From QHXW01 sp963847515 (lineage in GTDB: Bacteria > Acidobacteriota > Terriglobia > Bryobacterales > Bryobacteraceae), in assembly GCA_963847515.1 (NCBI GenBank), contig CAWKAA010000007.1, positions 1,860,001 through 1,924,000 on the forward strand: a DNA stretch of 64,000 nucleotides. Reading direction: 5' to 3'. This document shows, piece after piece, positions 8,965-17,791 of this stretch. The notes under the pieces were generated by a model. It was not told where the DNA came from and made no database searches. It saw only the letters and a list, made by a program, of their open reading frames with translations. Made by a program: the position numbers and the translations under genes. Numbering within the stretch: the stretch's first letter is position 1; each line of letters begins with the position of its first letter.

Positions 8965-10106
8965 CGCGGACTGTTCTTCTCCGTGGCATCCACTTCCTGG
9001 CGCAGCTTCAGGAATTCCCGGCGCTCCCGGGCTGCATCCTCCTTGCGGCCGGCCTTAGCATACGCGGTCGCCAGCGCAATCCGAACCTGCGGGCTTCCGG
9101 GCGCCAGTTTGCGCGCCTCCTCCAGTTCCTGAATGCCGCGTTTGGAATCGATATCGCCTTCGGCGAACACCCGGCCGAGCACCGTGTGGGCGGGAAACGA
9201 TTGGGGCTCCAGTTCGGTCGCCTTCTGGGCGTAGGGCAATGCCGCCTGAAAATCCATGCGCTGAATATACTCGTTGGCTATCGTCACCATGGCGGGAACA
9301 TGGGCGGGCGAAACTTCCAGTTCCTTCTTCATCTCCAGAAGACCGCTGTTGGCATCGGCAAACATCAGGAAGCTGCCGTAAAGATAGTGGATATTCGGTG
9401 TTTCGGGGTATTTGTCCACAAGGATTTTGAATTCCGACCCCGCCTCCGTAGTTCGCAGCGCCGTGGCGTCGTACATCACGCGGCCTACGTCCATAATCAA
9501 TTGCCGGTCCGTGGGAACAACCTCCGCAGGGAGCAGCGGCTTGCGCAGGGCCGCGATTCCCATGGCTTCGATAAATTTAGCGTCGTTGAGATTCCGCTGG
9601 GCAAACAACGCCAGAGTCTTCATCGCGCCCTCGTATTCCTGGTAACGGGTGAGCAGCAAGGCAAGGTGATAATTCGCCTCGTCGGCAATATTCTGTTCCT
9701 GTCCGTTGTGAAGGTCCGCGGCATGACGAAGATGAGACAGCGCCTGGTCGTACTGTTTGATTTCGAATTCCGACAGGCCGAGCATGGCCCATGGAGCGCC
9801 TGCCGCAGGCTGAATGGCTGTCAGATGCCGGAAGGCATCGCGTGCCTCGGTAAAATGATCCAGGCTGTAATGAATGGTTCCCAGGGACCACCAGCCTTCA
9901 TCCCAGGAGGGCTTGACGGCGACTCCCTTCTTATAAAGCCGGATCGCGTCGTCGACGCGGTTCTCCTTGCGTGCCGCCTCGGCTTGCTTCTGAATTTGCT
10001 GCACGGTAACGGGAGCCGCCGCCTGCGGCTTGGCATCCTCGGCATGGAGAGAGGCAAGGAACGCACAGGCGAGACACACCAGCCACGACTTGGCAAGGAT
10101 ACTCAT
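8961..10106 (-). CDS. Exported tetratricopeptide-repeat protein
   Basis: 381 residues. Signal peptide MSILAKSWLVCLACAFLASLHA, then consecutive TPR helices, for example DDAIRLYKKGVAVKPSWDEGWWSLG and GAPWAMLGLSEFEIKQYDQAL read in pieces, and a last repeat block near PQVRIALATAYAKAGRKEDA. Four-base overlaps with both the upstream TPR gene and the downstream cytochrome gene place it in the middle of a coupled set. TPR proteins are scaffolds; here the likely partners are the multihaem cytochrome and VWFA proteins. No enzyme domain is seen. Confidence 0.9.
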   Translation of the reverse strand: MSILAKSWLVCLACAFLASLHAEDAKPQAAAPVTVQQIQKQAEAARKENRVDDAIRLYKKGVAVKPSWDEGWWSLGTIHYSLDHFTEARDAFRHLTAIQPAAGAPWAMLGLSEFEIKQYDQALSHLRHAADLHNGQEQNIADEANYHLALLLTRYQEYEGAMKTLALFAQRNLNDAKFIEAMGIAALRKPLLPAEVVPTDRQLIMDVGRVMYDATALRTTEAGSEFKILVDKYPETPNIHYLYGSFLMFADANSGLLEMKKELEVSPAHVPAMVTIANEYIQRMDFQAALPYAQKATELEPQSFPAHTVLGRVFAEGDIDSKRGIQELEEARKLAPGSPQVRIALATAYAKAGRKEDAARERREFLKLRQEVDATEKNSPR

Positions 10107-11266
10107 GGGTTGGTCCGGAGCGAACCACCCTTATCGTCCGCGCCCAATCGGGCCGCCGGTTCCTGGGCCTGCCGTTCCGCTGTCAATTGCTGCACGATCC
10201 CTCGCTCGCGGTTGCCATCCTCCTTGCGCTTCAGGCGGTAGTAGAGCGTGGAGAGAGAAACGTGAGCTTCCAGGAACTTAGGGGACTCGGATACGATTTG
10301 CTCGATCTCGTCCAGCGCCACCTGGTCTTTACCCTGCGTCATCTTTACCAGCGCGATCTGGTAGCGAACCGCGACATCGCCGGGCCGTGACGCCTGGGCG
10401 CGCTTCAGGAACTTCAAAGCGTCTTCGTATTTCTGGTCTTGCTTCAACAGTAATCCGACGTGCACGTTGGATTGAAAATCGTTCGAGTTGTGCGCCAGCT
10501 CGCGCTCGAAGATTGCCCGGCTTTCCGCGGTTTGTCCGTTGGAAAACAGCGCCTGGCCGTAGTAGGAATTCACCTCGGGCAGGTCGGGGTTCATCTCCAC
10601 GGCCTTACGCAGCTCCTCGAGCGCGCCCTGGAAATCGCGGGCGGCGAATTTGGCGGTACCCAGCAGCATGTGCTTCTCGGCCGAGTCTGGCCCCGCCATG
10701 ATCGGGTTGATCACGCGCTGGGCAGGTTCCACCTGGCCGTCACGAGCCAGCGCGGTTCCTAAAACATAGTCCACCGCCAAGTCGCTGGCATTGGCCGCGA
10801 ATAAGGGCCAAAGCAGGTCGATGGCTTTTTTGTTCTCGCCCATGTGGACATAAGAATCCCCCAGAAGCGTCTGAACCTGCCGGTTATCTGGGTCCTCGAC
10901 GCGTACTTTCTCGAGCTCCACGATCGCGTCGGCGAAATTGTCCGTCTTGTAATATGCCAGTGCCAGGTTCAGGCGGAGCCGAGGGTCGGATTTCTTCATC
11001 AGCGCGAGCTTGTACTCTTCTATGGCTCGCGTGTACTTTCCGGTGGCCACCAGCGCGGCGCCGAGATTGGAACGCACTTCCGGCGCATCAGGATATAAAT
11101 CCAGGAACAGCTCGTAATCGCGAATCGCCTCTTCCAGCTTTCCCTGTTGCTGGAAAGTGACGGCTTCCTTCAGCAGTTCTTGAGGGGACTGATTGCTTTG
11201 AGCACGCAGTGAAATTTGGCTGCAAACCAGACCTACACCGAGGGCAACCAACGTGAAGCGGTACAT
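10103..11266 (-). CDS. Exported tetratricopeptide-repeat protein
   Basis: 387 residues from the ATG of MYRFTLVALGVGLVCSQISL, a signal peptide. The open frame continues 65 codons further upstream but that part runs into the preceding TPR gene. The mature part is a TPR solenoid of about nine repeats (LEEAIRDYELFLDLYPDAPE, KYTRAIEEYKLALMKKSDP, NPDLPEVNSYYGQALFSNGQ and others). Its stop overlaps the next gene's start by 4 nt. Like its two neighbours it is probably a periplasmic scaffold; no catalytic domain is visible. Confidence 0.9.
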   Translation of the reverse strand: MYRFTLVALGVGLVCSQISLRAQSNQSPQELLKEAVTFQQQGKLEEAIRDYELFLDLYPDAPEVRSNLGAALVATGKYTRAIEEYKLALMKKSDPRLRLNLALAYYKTDNFADAIVELEKVRVEDPDNRQVQTLLGDSYVHMGENKKAIDLLWPLFAANASDLAVDYVLGTALARDGQVEPAQRVINPIMAGPDSAEKHMLLGTAKFAARDFQGALEELRKAVEMNPDLPEVNSYYGQALFSNGQTAESRAIFERELAHNSNDFQSNVHVGLLLKQDQKYEDALKFLKRAQASRPGDVAVRYQIALVKMTQGKDQVALDEIEQIVSESPKFLEAHVSLSTLYYRLKRKEDGNRERGIVQQLTAERQAQEPAARLGADDKGGSLRTNP

Positions 11267-11357
11267 CACTGAAACTGCCCAAATTCTATCATGTACGGGC
11301 GTGCTGCACACCCGCTGGACGGTTGGATTGAGAGGTGCTGGCAGCACGCTATGGGCC

Positions 11358-12389
11358 TCAATGCGCCTTGCGCACTTTGTCGAGTGCCGCCGCAAGCTGC
11401 GCGTCGTCCGGGCGAAGCTGGTGGGCCCTTTCGAGGACCGGCAGAGCCGCCTTGTCGTCACCCAGAACGTAGAGCGTCGCTCCCAGCAGGTTCAGGGTAT
11501 CGAACAGGTCTGGGCGCAAAGCTACCGCCTTCTCGAGCGGCTGGCGGGCTTCCTGATAGCGTTTAAGCCGGAAATAGCTAAGGCCAAGATTGTGCCAGGC
11601 ATCGTATGAACCGGGGTCGAGCTGCGTGGCGCGGCGCAATGGCTGGACGGCGTCAGCGAAATTCCCGTGGTCGCCGTATATTTGCCCCAATAGCACCAGT
11701 TTCTCGGGGTCATTCTGGTCAGCCAGATGGGTGCAGGCTTCCGGTGCCTGATCGGTCGCGTGAGCGTCTAGCGCTGCACTACACGCACGCATCCGCTCCT
11801 CGGTATGGCTCTCTGCGTCCCGATACTTGTTATAGAGCGCGTATTCCCGGTCCGCATCCGCTTTGCGGCCCTCGCCGGCGTAGAGGCGTGCCAGCCGGAA
11901 GTGTACGTGATAGTCTCGCGGCTGGGCGCGGGCGGTACGTTCCAGCCACTGAATGCCCTTGGCCGGATCTCCCGCCGCAACATAAGCTAGACCTAGGTAA
12001 TAGGACGCGTCGGGGATTTTGGCGTCGCTCGTGAGCGGAGCTAGTTCACGAACCGAGCCCTCGGCATCGCCGGACAGCAGCAGCAGGCGCCCGAGATAGT
12101 AAGCAATTTCGTGCGACGGGCCGGTCTGCTGCCTTAGTTGTTGAAATTCCCGGCGGGACTCGTCGTTCCGGCCCAGTGCGAAAAGGCAGATACCTAGCTG
12201 GTAGCGCGCGGCATAGAGGGCAGGTTGGATCTGAAGAGCGTGCTCAAACGCAGCGGCCGCCTCTTCATAGGACTGCTGTTGCATGAGCTGATTGCCTTTG
12301 TTCAAAAATACAGACGCGTCGTTGGAACGGACAGGCTGAGCGAGGGCGGTCAACGTGGAGATAACGGTGGCGGCGAGGTTCCTGGTCAA
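11358..12389 (-). CDS. Exported tetratricopeptide-repeat protein, probable first gene of the VWFA/cytochrome operon
   Basis: 343 residues from a TTG start. The frame is open further up to a GTG at 12452, but that codon lies inside the hairpin of an apparent transcription terminator, so a start downstream of the hairpin is more likely. From TTG the product begins MTRNLAATVISTLTALA, a good signal peptide, followed by TPR repeats (YEEAAAAFEHALQIQPALYA, FADAVQPLRRATQLDPGSYD, RYQEARQPLEKAVALRPDLF). A TATACT hexamer about 25 nt before the TTG could be a -10 box. A 91-nt gap separates it from the next TPR gene, so the pair may or may not be one transcript. It differs from the other two TPR proteins enough that they are not recent copies. 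Confidence 0.82.
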   Translation of the reverse strand: MTRNLAATVISTLTALAQPVRSNDASVFLNKGNQLMQQQSYEEAAAAFEHALQIQPALYAARYQLGICLFALGRNDESRREFQQLRQQTGPSHEIAYYLGRLLLLSGDAEGSVRELAPLTSDAKIPDASYYLGLAYVAAGDPAKGIQWLERTARAQPRDYHVHFRLARLYAGEGRKADADREYALYNKYRDAESHTEERMRACSAALDAHATDQAPEACTHLADQNDPEKLVLLGQIYGDHGNFADAVQPLRRATQLDPGSYDAWHNLGLSYFRLKRYQEARQPLEKAVALRPDLFDTLNLLGATLYVLGDDKAALPVLERAHQLRPDDAQLAAALDKVRKAH

Positions 12390-12432
12390 GACAAAACCGC
12401 TCGACTTTGCAGTATACCGTCCATCGAAAGAA

Positions 12433-12456
12433 ACGGGGTGTTTTGCGCCCACCCCG
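12433..12456 (-). terminator. Intrinsic terminator after the TonB receptor gene
   Basis: On the minus strand, 26 nt beyond the receptor stop, an 8-bp GC-rich stem (ACGGGGTG with CACCCCGT) closes a 9-base loop and is followed by TTTCTTT. It separates the receptor transcript from the TPR-led run and rules out the farthest upstream start of the TPR gene. Confidence 0.65.
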
Positions 12457-12481
12457 TGCGTGTTGAAAGGTGCAGCCGGCC

Positions 12482-15400
12482 CTAGAAGAAGAACTTCAGA
12501 ACAAGCTGAATGCTGCGGTTGCCGTTCAAGTAGTCTGCGTACCCGAAAGTCGAGTTCGCGACCTTCCCGGCCGCGTTAAAGTTCAGCGTAAGGTTTCCAT
12601 CGCCACCCGCCGGGTTATAGCTGGTAAGCGGATGATTCAGGAAGTTGTACATGGAAAACCGGAACTGAATCTTTCTTGCCTCCGAGAGCTGGAAGTTCTT
12701 GAACAGCGACAGATCGCTATTAAAGAACATCGGCCCCTTGATGTACGGGAAGATGAATGAGCCGTTTTGTCCCGGGCTGGGCGCCGCAAAGCAATTGCCG
12801 TTGATGAACTGGTTGTTGGCGAGCCCCTTGCGAGGATCGCAGGTTAGGACCGGCATCATGCTGATTTGCTCGCTGCCGGTAACCAACCCATTGGACAGTC
12901 CGACGCCCCCCACGCTCACGCCATTCGGAAGCGTCGTGCCGGGGAGGAAAGTGCCGCCCATTCCAAAGTTGGCTCCATTGCTAGCTATGGCCTGGAGTGG
13001 GCTGCCGCTCTGGATTTGGGTAATGCCGGAGAGTTGCCACCCATTCACTACGCCACTCAGGAATTTGTTTCCGTGGTAGACGCTCCCTTCCTGGTATACG
13101 TAGGCGGCGTTGAAGATATGCGTTCTGTCGTTCGGCAGGACGCCGTAATCGTTTTTGATATTGGTCGGGTCGCCAACCGCTGCGCCGTTCTCGCCGCGAA
13201 TGCCCAGCGCTTTGCTGAAGGTGTAGTTGAGCAGCCAGTTGCCATGACCGCTCTGCTTGTTCCAACTGCTTTGCACCGAGTTGTAGTTGGAATACTCAAA
13301 GTGGCCGATCTGATTCATCGTTCCGTACAGCGAGTACGGGAGCAATGCCTGGTCGTTCGGGGAATTGCTTACATGACCCGTAGTGCCGAAGAGGCCAATA
13401 TTTCCGGGCTGTAACAAGGTCCCAGCCGGCAGCACGTTCAGTTGGCCAACGCCCGAGTTGTAGTTGCTGAGGTCGCGGGCCCGGTTGCCGACGTAGGCCA
13501 CTTCCGCGGTAGAGGACCAGGGCATGCGCTCGGAAATCGTCAAGCTGTAGCTCTGCGTCATCGGCTGCTGGCTGTCGTTGGGATTCAAGGTAACGGTACT
13601 TCCGGGAACGACCGCGCTTGGGGCGATGCCCGCTATGTAGGCTAAGGTCTGGGGAGCGCCTCCCGAAGGGTTCGGAACGCTGAAAGTGTATGCGCCTCCG
13701 GAAAGGGTCATCGCGCCCGCCTGAACGTTCTGCTCGTCGTGGTACCGGTACATGCCAAAGCCGCCACGCAGCACTGTTCTGCCTGTGCCGAAGAGGTCCC
13801 ACGCGAACCCGACGCGCGGGTTATAGAAGAATGCTCGTCCTTTAGCGCCGCTCAAGGGAATGGAAGAGTCAATGCTGTGCCACTCAAAGCCGGTGAGCGC
13901 CGTACCGAGAGCATTGGGGTTATAGGCGCTGGGAACGAACGTTGCCGCGCCCTTGCCGCTCTCGTCCACCCACGGTCCGAGGTGGTCGAACCGCATACCG
14001 TAGTCTAGGGTCAAGCGGCGGCTGACCTTCCACGAATCCATGGCGTAGAAGGACGCCGTATTGAAGTGCATCTCAACAATTGGGTCCTTGTTGGTCTCCG
14101 CATAACCGCCGGAGACGATACCGGTCAGCATGTCGGCATAAACATTGCCCGTCGAACCTTGGCCCCAGTTGGCGTACTGCATCTCGCCATTGACGTAGTT
14201 GCTGCTGGGTTGTTGGTTCTTGGTCCACTCATAATAAAAGCCAAACTTCATGGTATGCGTTCCCCAGACCTTCGAAAGATTGTCCGAGAAGCTGGGCAAC
14301 CACTTGTCAGCGTACAGGGAACCCGTCTCAAACCCGCTCGGCTGAATCAGGTTGGCCATGCCGTCGCTCCACCCGGTGAGGACCGGGATCTGGTTGTTGA
14401 CGGTCTGATTGAAAATGTGCTTAAAGCTGATGCCGAGTGCGTCCGTGGTGAAGTTCTTTAGGTTCGGAATGGTGAACGGCACGTAGAGATTCGTGTAGCT
14501 GAAGATGGCTTCGTTGGTGAGGGTCGGGTTGAAGACCTTGGTCATATTCACCGTAATCGAATCGGACTTATTACCCTGGCTGAGTGGAGTCGGATAAGGC
14601 ACCGCTGGGTTGGTCCCCCACCATGTGGTGCTGTTGTCGTGATTCAGGTCCCGCTGCGTGTTATAGCTGACGAAAACCTTTGTGTTGTCGTTGATGCTCC
14701 AGTCCACGCGCGGGCGAAATTGCCACAGATTGTCCGAGTGCGTAGTTGAGGAGATATAGTTGTAACCATTGTTGGCTTGGGGATCCACGTTCGCCTGGGG
14801 AAATAGCTTGGCGAACATGTTGACCCCGACCGAATTGAATTCGGATTGCGGGATGATGCCGTTGGTGCTGTAGTTCTTGTTCGCAGTGGCCGCTCCCAGC
14901 GCGCCACCCTGCTTGCCCAGGGTCGGGCCAAAATAACTGTTGATACTGGCGGCAGTGAAATCGCCGTTCCGCTCAAAAGCCGTGGGCACTACAGAATTGA
15001 ACACGTCGTGGCTCAAATCCTGTACCTGTTGCTTGTAGTACTCATACGCCACAAAGAAGAACAGCTTATCGTGGTTCTTGTTGAAATGCGTTCCAGGGAT
15101 GAGTACTGGACCGCCAAAGTTTGCACCGGGGTAGTAGAACGAGGTATCAGGTTTGGGCGCTATCTTCAGGCCGGTTGCTGGGTTGGTGCCTTCACTGTTA
15201 TTGAACGCGTTTGTCGCATCCAGAATGCCGTTGCGGGCGTAGATATAGGCTTCACCGTGGAAGTTGTTGCCGCCTGATTTGCCGGCAGCGGAAATCACCA
15301 CAGGGCCCTTGGCATTGTCGGCGCCGAAATTGGAAGTCAGCACCTTCATTTCCGATGTCATGTCAACCGCATTGTTAACGGCTTGCCCGCAGTTGCAACC

Positions 15401-16069
15401 GGGATCGATGGTGTGCGCGCCATCGGAAGTGATGTCCAGCGCTGCCGTGCGCAAACCGTTCGGTGAAAAGCTGCCCACCGGCCCGGCGCCCGTGTTCTGA
15501 ACTTGGCCGTCGAAACTCGTGGCGTTCGTAAGGCTACCCGTCATGGCGAAGCCCGGCAGAATCTTGATGAATTCCGCCGCGTTCTGACCGACAATGGCGA
15601 TATCCTGCAATTGCTTCGCGCCGATGACGATCGATTTCTCACCGGAATCGACCGGTGTCAATGTCTCCACCTCGGCCGATACTGTCACCGTGTCCGTCGG
15701 CGCGCCCACTTTCAGAGCAATATTCGAAAGATTGCGCTTGTCGCCGACGTCGAAATGAACGCCCGTGGTTTGGTAGACCTCAAAACCCTGCGCTTTGATG
15801 ATGACCGTGTAGTCGCCCGGCTGGACGGCATTGATGGAGAAGAATCCATCATTGTTGGCGACCGTCTTGCGTTCGTCGCCGCTTTGCTCATTCTTCATCG
15901 TTATGGAGGCGCCGGGAACGACCGCGCCACTAGGGTCGGCAACCGTGCCAGTCAGAGTACCGCTGGCGTTTTGCCCTTTCAGGGAAATAGCCGAAAAGCA
16001 GAGATAAAGGCAGATCATCAGAAACGGCAGCAGAGCCGTCCAGTTGTTGGCGCGTCGCACTTGGACCAT
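12482..16069 (-). CDS. Oar-like TonB-dependent receptor with carboxypeptidase regulatory domain
   Basis: 1195 residues, a usual length for acidobacterial Oar-type receptors. Signal segment near residues 12-32 (PFLMICLYLCFSAISLKG), then a CarboxypepD_reg-like beta domain (GTLTGTVADPSGAVVPGASI, about 35-115), a plug-like region (about 120-240, with DITSDGAHTIDPG), and a long beta-barrel ending in LVLKFFF, with the terminal aromatic typical of outer-membrane barrels. It would sit in the outer membrane and import or bind large substrates using TonB energy; the ligand cannot be read from sequence. A GAGGGAG ribosome-binding site precedes the ATG. It is its own unit: a promoter-like sequence upstream and a terminator downstream. 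Confidence 0.93.
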   Translation of the reverse strand: MVQVRRANNWTALLPFLMICLYLCFSAISLKGQNASGTLTGTVADPSGAVVPGASITMKNEQSGDERKTVANNDGFFSINAVQPGDYTVIIKAQGFEVYQTTGVHFDVGDKRNLSNIALKVGAPTDTVTVSAEVETLTPVDSGEKSIVIGAKQLQDIAIVGQNAAEFIKILPGFAMTGSLTNATSFDGQVQNTGAGPVGSFSPNGLRTAALDITSDGAHTIDPGCNCGQAVNNAVDMTSEMKVLTSNFGADNAKGPVVISAAGKSGGNNFHGEAYIYARNGILDATNAFNNSEGTNPATGLKIAPKPDTSFYYPGANFGGPVLIPGTHFNKNHDKLFFFVAYEYYKQQVQDLSHDVFNSVVPTAFERNGDFTAASINSYFGPTLGKQGGALGAATANKNYSTNGIIPQSEFNSVGVNMFAKLFPQANVDPQANNGYNYISSTTHSDNLWQFRPRVDWSINDNTKVFVSYNTQRDLNHDNSTTWWGTNPAVPYPTPLSQGNKSDSITVNMTKVFNPTLTNEAIFSYTNLYVPFTIPNLKNFTTDALGISFKHIFNQTVNNQIPVLTGWSDGMANLIQPSGFETGSLYADKWLPSFSDNLSKVWGTHTMKFGFYYEWTKNQQPSSNYVNGEMQYANWGQGSTGNVYADMLTGIVSGGYAETNKDPIVEMHFNTASFYAMDSWKVSRRLTLDYGMRFDHLGPWVDESGKGAATFVPSAYNPNALGTALTGFEWHSIDSSIPLSGAKGRAFFYNPRVGFAWDLFGTGRTVLRGGFGMYRYHDEQNVQAGAMTLSGGAYTFSVPNPSGGAPQTLAYIAGIAPSAVVPGSTVTLNPNDSQQPMTQSYSLTISERMPWSSTAEVAYVGNRARDLSNYNSGVGQLNVLPAGTLLQPGNIGLFGTTGHVSNSPNDQALLPYSLYGTMNQIGHFEYSNYNSVQSSWNKQSGHGNWLLNYTFSKALGIRGENGAAVGDPTNIKNDYGVLPNDRTHIFNAAYVYQEGSVYHGNKFLSGVVNGWQLSGITQIQSGSPLQAIASNGANFGMGGTFLPGTTLPNGVSVGGVGLSNGLVTGSEQISMMPVLTCDPRKGLANNQFINGNCFAAPSPGQNGSFIFPYIKGPMFFNSDLSLFKNFQLSEARKIQFRFSMYNFLNHPLTSYNPAGGDGNLTLNFNAAGKVANSTFGYADYLNGNRSIQLVLKFFF

Positions 16070-16110
16070 GGGACTCCCTCAGCAAAGCAAGAATCAGGAA
16101 AACTCGAACG

Positions 16111-16139
16111 AGTATAAGCGCGGTAATAGAATCTGTGTA
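16111..16139 (-). promoter_or_regulatory. Possible sigma-70-type promoter of the TonB receptor
   Basis: On the minus strand TACACA (16139-16134) and TATACT (16116-16111) are 17 bases apart and lie about 42 bases before the receptor ATG. The -10 matches consensus at five of six positions, the -35 at four of six. Confidence 0.4.
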
Positions 16140-16185
16140 GTTACCGCCCGTTACCCGGCCGGTGAAACATATTCTCTAGCGGTAA
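16122..16185. promoter_or_regulatory. Cluster of GGTAA/TTACC pentamers upstream of the TonB receptor
   Basis: The 283-base gap before the receptor has GGTAA at 16122 and 16181 and TTACC at 16141 and 16151, with another TTACC at 16276. Four copies in 64 bases, separated by 19, 10 and 30 bases, overlap and lie upstream of the predicted promoter. They could be operator half-sites; no known regulator is recognised. Nothing else is evident in this gap. Confidence 0.3.
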
Positions 16186-16352
16186 ACGCCTTATTTTCTT
16201 AAACGTACAAATGTTACATGCTGGGGCTAGGCTCGACTGAAATGTATTTCCAGGGAAAGGGGCACGTACCAGCCGTTACCCACCATCGGGTGTGCATGAT
16301 ACGACCGAAGTTGCGTCGGCCCAGGTGACCGGCGTTTTGCGTGGCGTCGAAC

Positions 16353-16859
16353 CTAAAACTGATACTCAGTTGGCGTGATGCCCTTGGCCCGCAGATACAT
16401 CTCGGCTGAGGCTCGATGGTGCGTGGTGTGGTCCAGCAGTCCCAACAGGAGGTCCAGGCCGGACATGGTTCCTTCCTCGCTTTTGTAGGACTTTGAAATC
16501 TGCTCCGGCGTGAGTTTGGATACTTTCTCGATGGAAGCTTCGAACGACTTCCTCACGAAAGCTATGACGTCGGTTTTGCTCGTAGAGGCCGGCTTTCCCG
16601 GATTGGCCTTTTCCCCGGAAAACGGCGACAGAAAGTATTCGGCGCTCTGCGCCAGATGGACCATCTGATCCCCAAAGCTCATCTGCGGGGGCGTGAGCTT
16701 GAAACCGTAATCCGAATCGGGCATCTGATCGGCGACTTTCAAAGTGAAGTCGCGTGAAGTCTTCAAGTGCTTTAGGATCGTCCCTTTGACATCAGTCTGC
16801 GCCAACAGAGGCGCTCCTAGCGCCGCGAGCGCTACAATCAATCCGGAAATTCTCGTCAT
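16353..16859 (-). CDS. Exported DinB-family protein
   Basis: 168 residues. The chosen ATG has AGGTGG just upstream and gives MTRISGLIVALAALGAPLLAQ, a signal peptide; a GTG three codons earlier is possible. The body is a DinB-like four-helix bundle: DQMVHLAQSAEYF in the first half and LLDHTTHHRASAEMYLRAKG near the C-terminus, which supply the metal-binding His residues. DinB_2 members are metal-dependent hydrolases or thiol transferases; the substrate is unknown. It is a single gene, divergent from the ThuA operon. Confidence 0.87.
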   Translation of the reverse strand: MTRISGLIVALAALGAPLLAQTDVKGTILKHLKTSRDFTLKVADQMPDSDYGFKLTPPQMSFGDQMVHLAQSAEYFLSPFSGEKANPGKPASTSKTDVIAFVRKSFEASIEKVSKLTPEQISKSYKSEEGTMSGLDLLLGLLDHTTHHRASAEMYLRAKGITPTEYQF

Positions 16860-16975
16860 AGTCACCACCTTTCAGGCGAATCTCGCTTATTGTACTCTGA
16901 CGGACAACTGCGAGCAGTGTTAGGACTGGCCCTTGCGGGTGCGCTACGGAAATCAGGAAGATAGAGAAACACCTG

Positions 16976-17779
16976 ATGCAACGAATATGCGTTTTGATGC
17001 TGTTCCTGACCATGGTTCCGCCCAGCGGCACGCAGGCGGCGGCCGGCAAGAAGAGATTGCTGGCCATTGGAGAAGAGAAGGGATACCGGCATGAAGCCGT
17101 AACACATGCTCTGGCAACCATCGAACGCCTCGGCCGGGAATCCGGTTTGTGGGACACTACGATTCGCACGGACACGGAAGCGCTCACGAAGAAGAAGTTG
17201 GAATACAACGCCAAGAACTTGAATGATTTCGACGCCGTGCTGTTCTATACGGGGGGCACGCTCGAAATGGATGACGAGAAAAAGGCTGATTTTCTGTCGT
17301 TCGTTCGCGATGACGGGAAGGGCTTCATCGGCGTACACAGCGCCACCATCACATTTACCGGCTGGCCGGAATACGGCGACATGATCGGCGGCTATTACGA
17401 CGAACACCCCTGGGGAACGTTCGACGCGCCCATTCTTGTCGAGGACCCCGGCTTTCCGGGGATGAAGCAGTGGCCCCCGGAGTTCGTATTGAAAGACGAG
17501 ATCTACCAGATCAAGAATTTCTCACGAGACAAAGTACGGGTACTGATGCGGCTCGACGCGAACAAGCTCGATCTGAACAACCCGCGCGTCCATCGCACCG
17601 ACAAGGATTTTGCCGTGGCCTGGGCTAAGATGTACGGCAAGGGACGCGTGTTCTACTCGACCTTGGGCCATCCCGACCAGAATTGGGACCGGCCGGAAAT
17701 GCAGACTATGTATGTGGAAGCCATCAAGTGGGCCATGGGGCTGGTGAATGCCGACGTCACGCCGCGGCCGGCGCCGTAA
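16976..17779 (+). CDS. Exported ThuA-domain protein
   Basis: 267 residues. Signal peptide MQRICVLMLFLTMVPPSGTQA, then a ThuA fold of the class I glutamine amidotransferase-like type: LLAIGEEKGYRHEAV, FDAVLFYTGG, GKGFIGVHSA, GGYYDEHPWG, FAVAWAKMYGKGRVFYSTLG. The length is typical. ThuA proteins are linked to sugar (trehalose or ketoglycoside) metabolism, but a reaction is not firmly established for this exported branch. It heads a plus-strand set with a sugar-isomerase-like gene 12 nt downstream and a DUF2891 gene, which fits extracytoplasmic carbohydrate breakdown. Confidence 0.92.
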   Translation: MQRICVLMLFLTMVPPSGTQAAAGKKRLLAIGEEKGYRHEAVTHALATIERLGRESGLWDTTIRTDTEALTKKKLEYNAKNLNDFDAVLFYTGGTLEMDDEKKADFLSFVRDDGKGFIGVHSATITFTGWPEYGDMIGGYYDEHPWGTFDAPILVEDPGFPGMKQWPPEFVLKDEIYQIKNFSRDKVRVLMRLDANKLDLNNPRVHRTDKDFAVAWAKMYGKGRVFYSTLGHPDQNWDRPEMQTMYVEAIKWAMGLVNADVTPRPAP

Positions 17780-17791
17780 CTAAATATTCCC

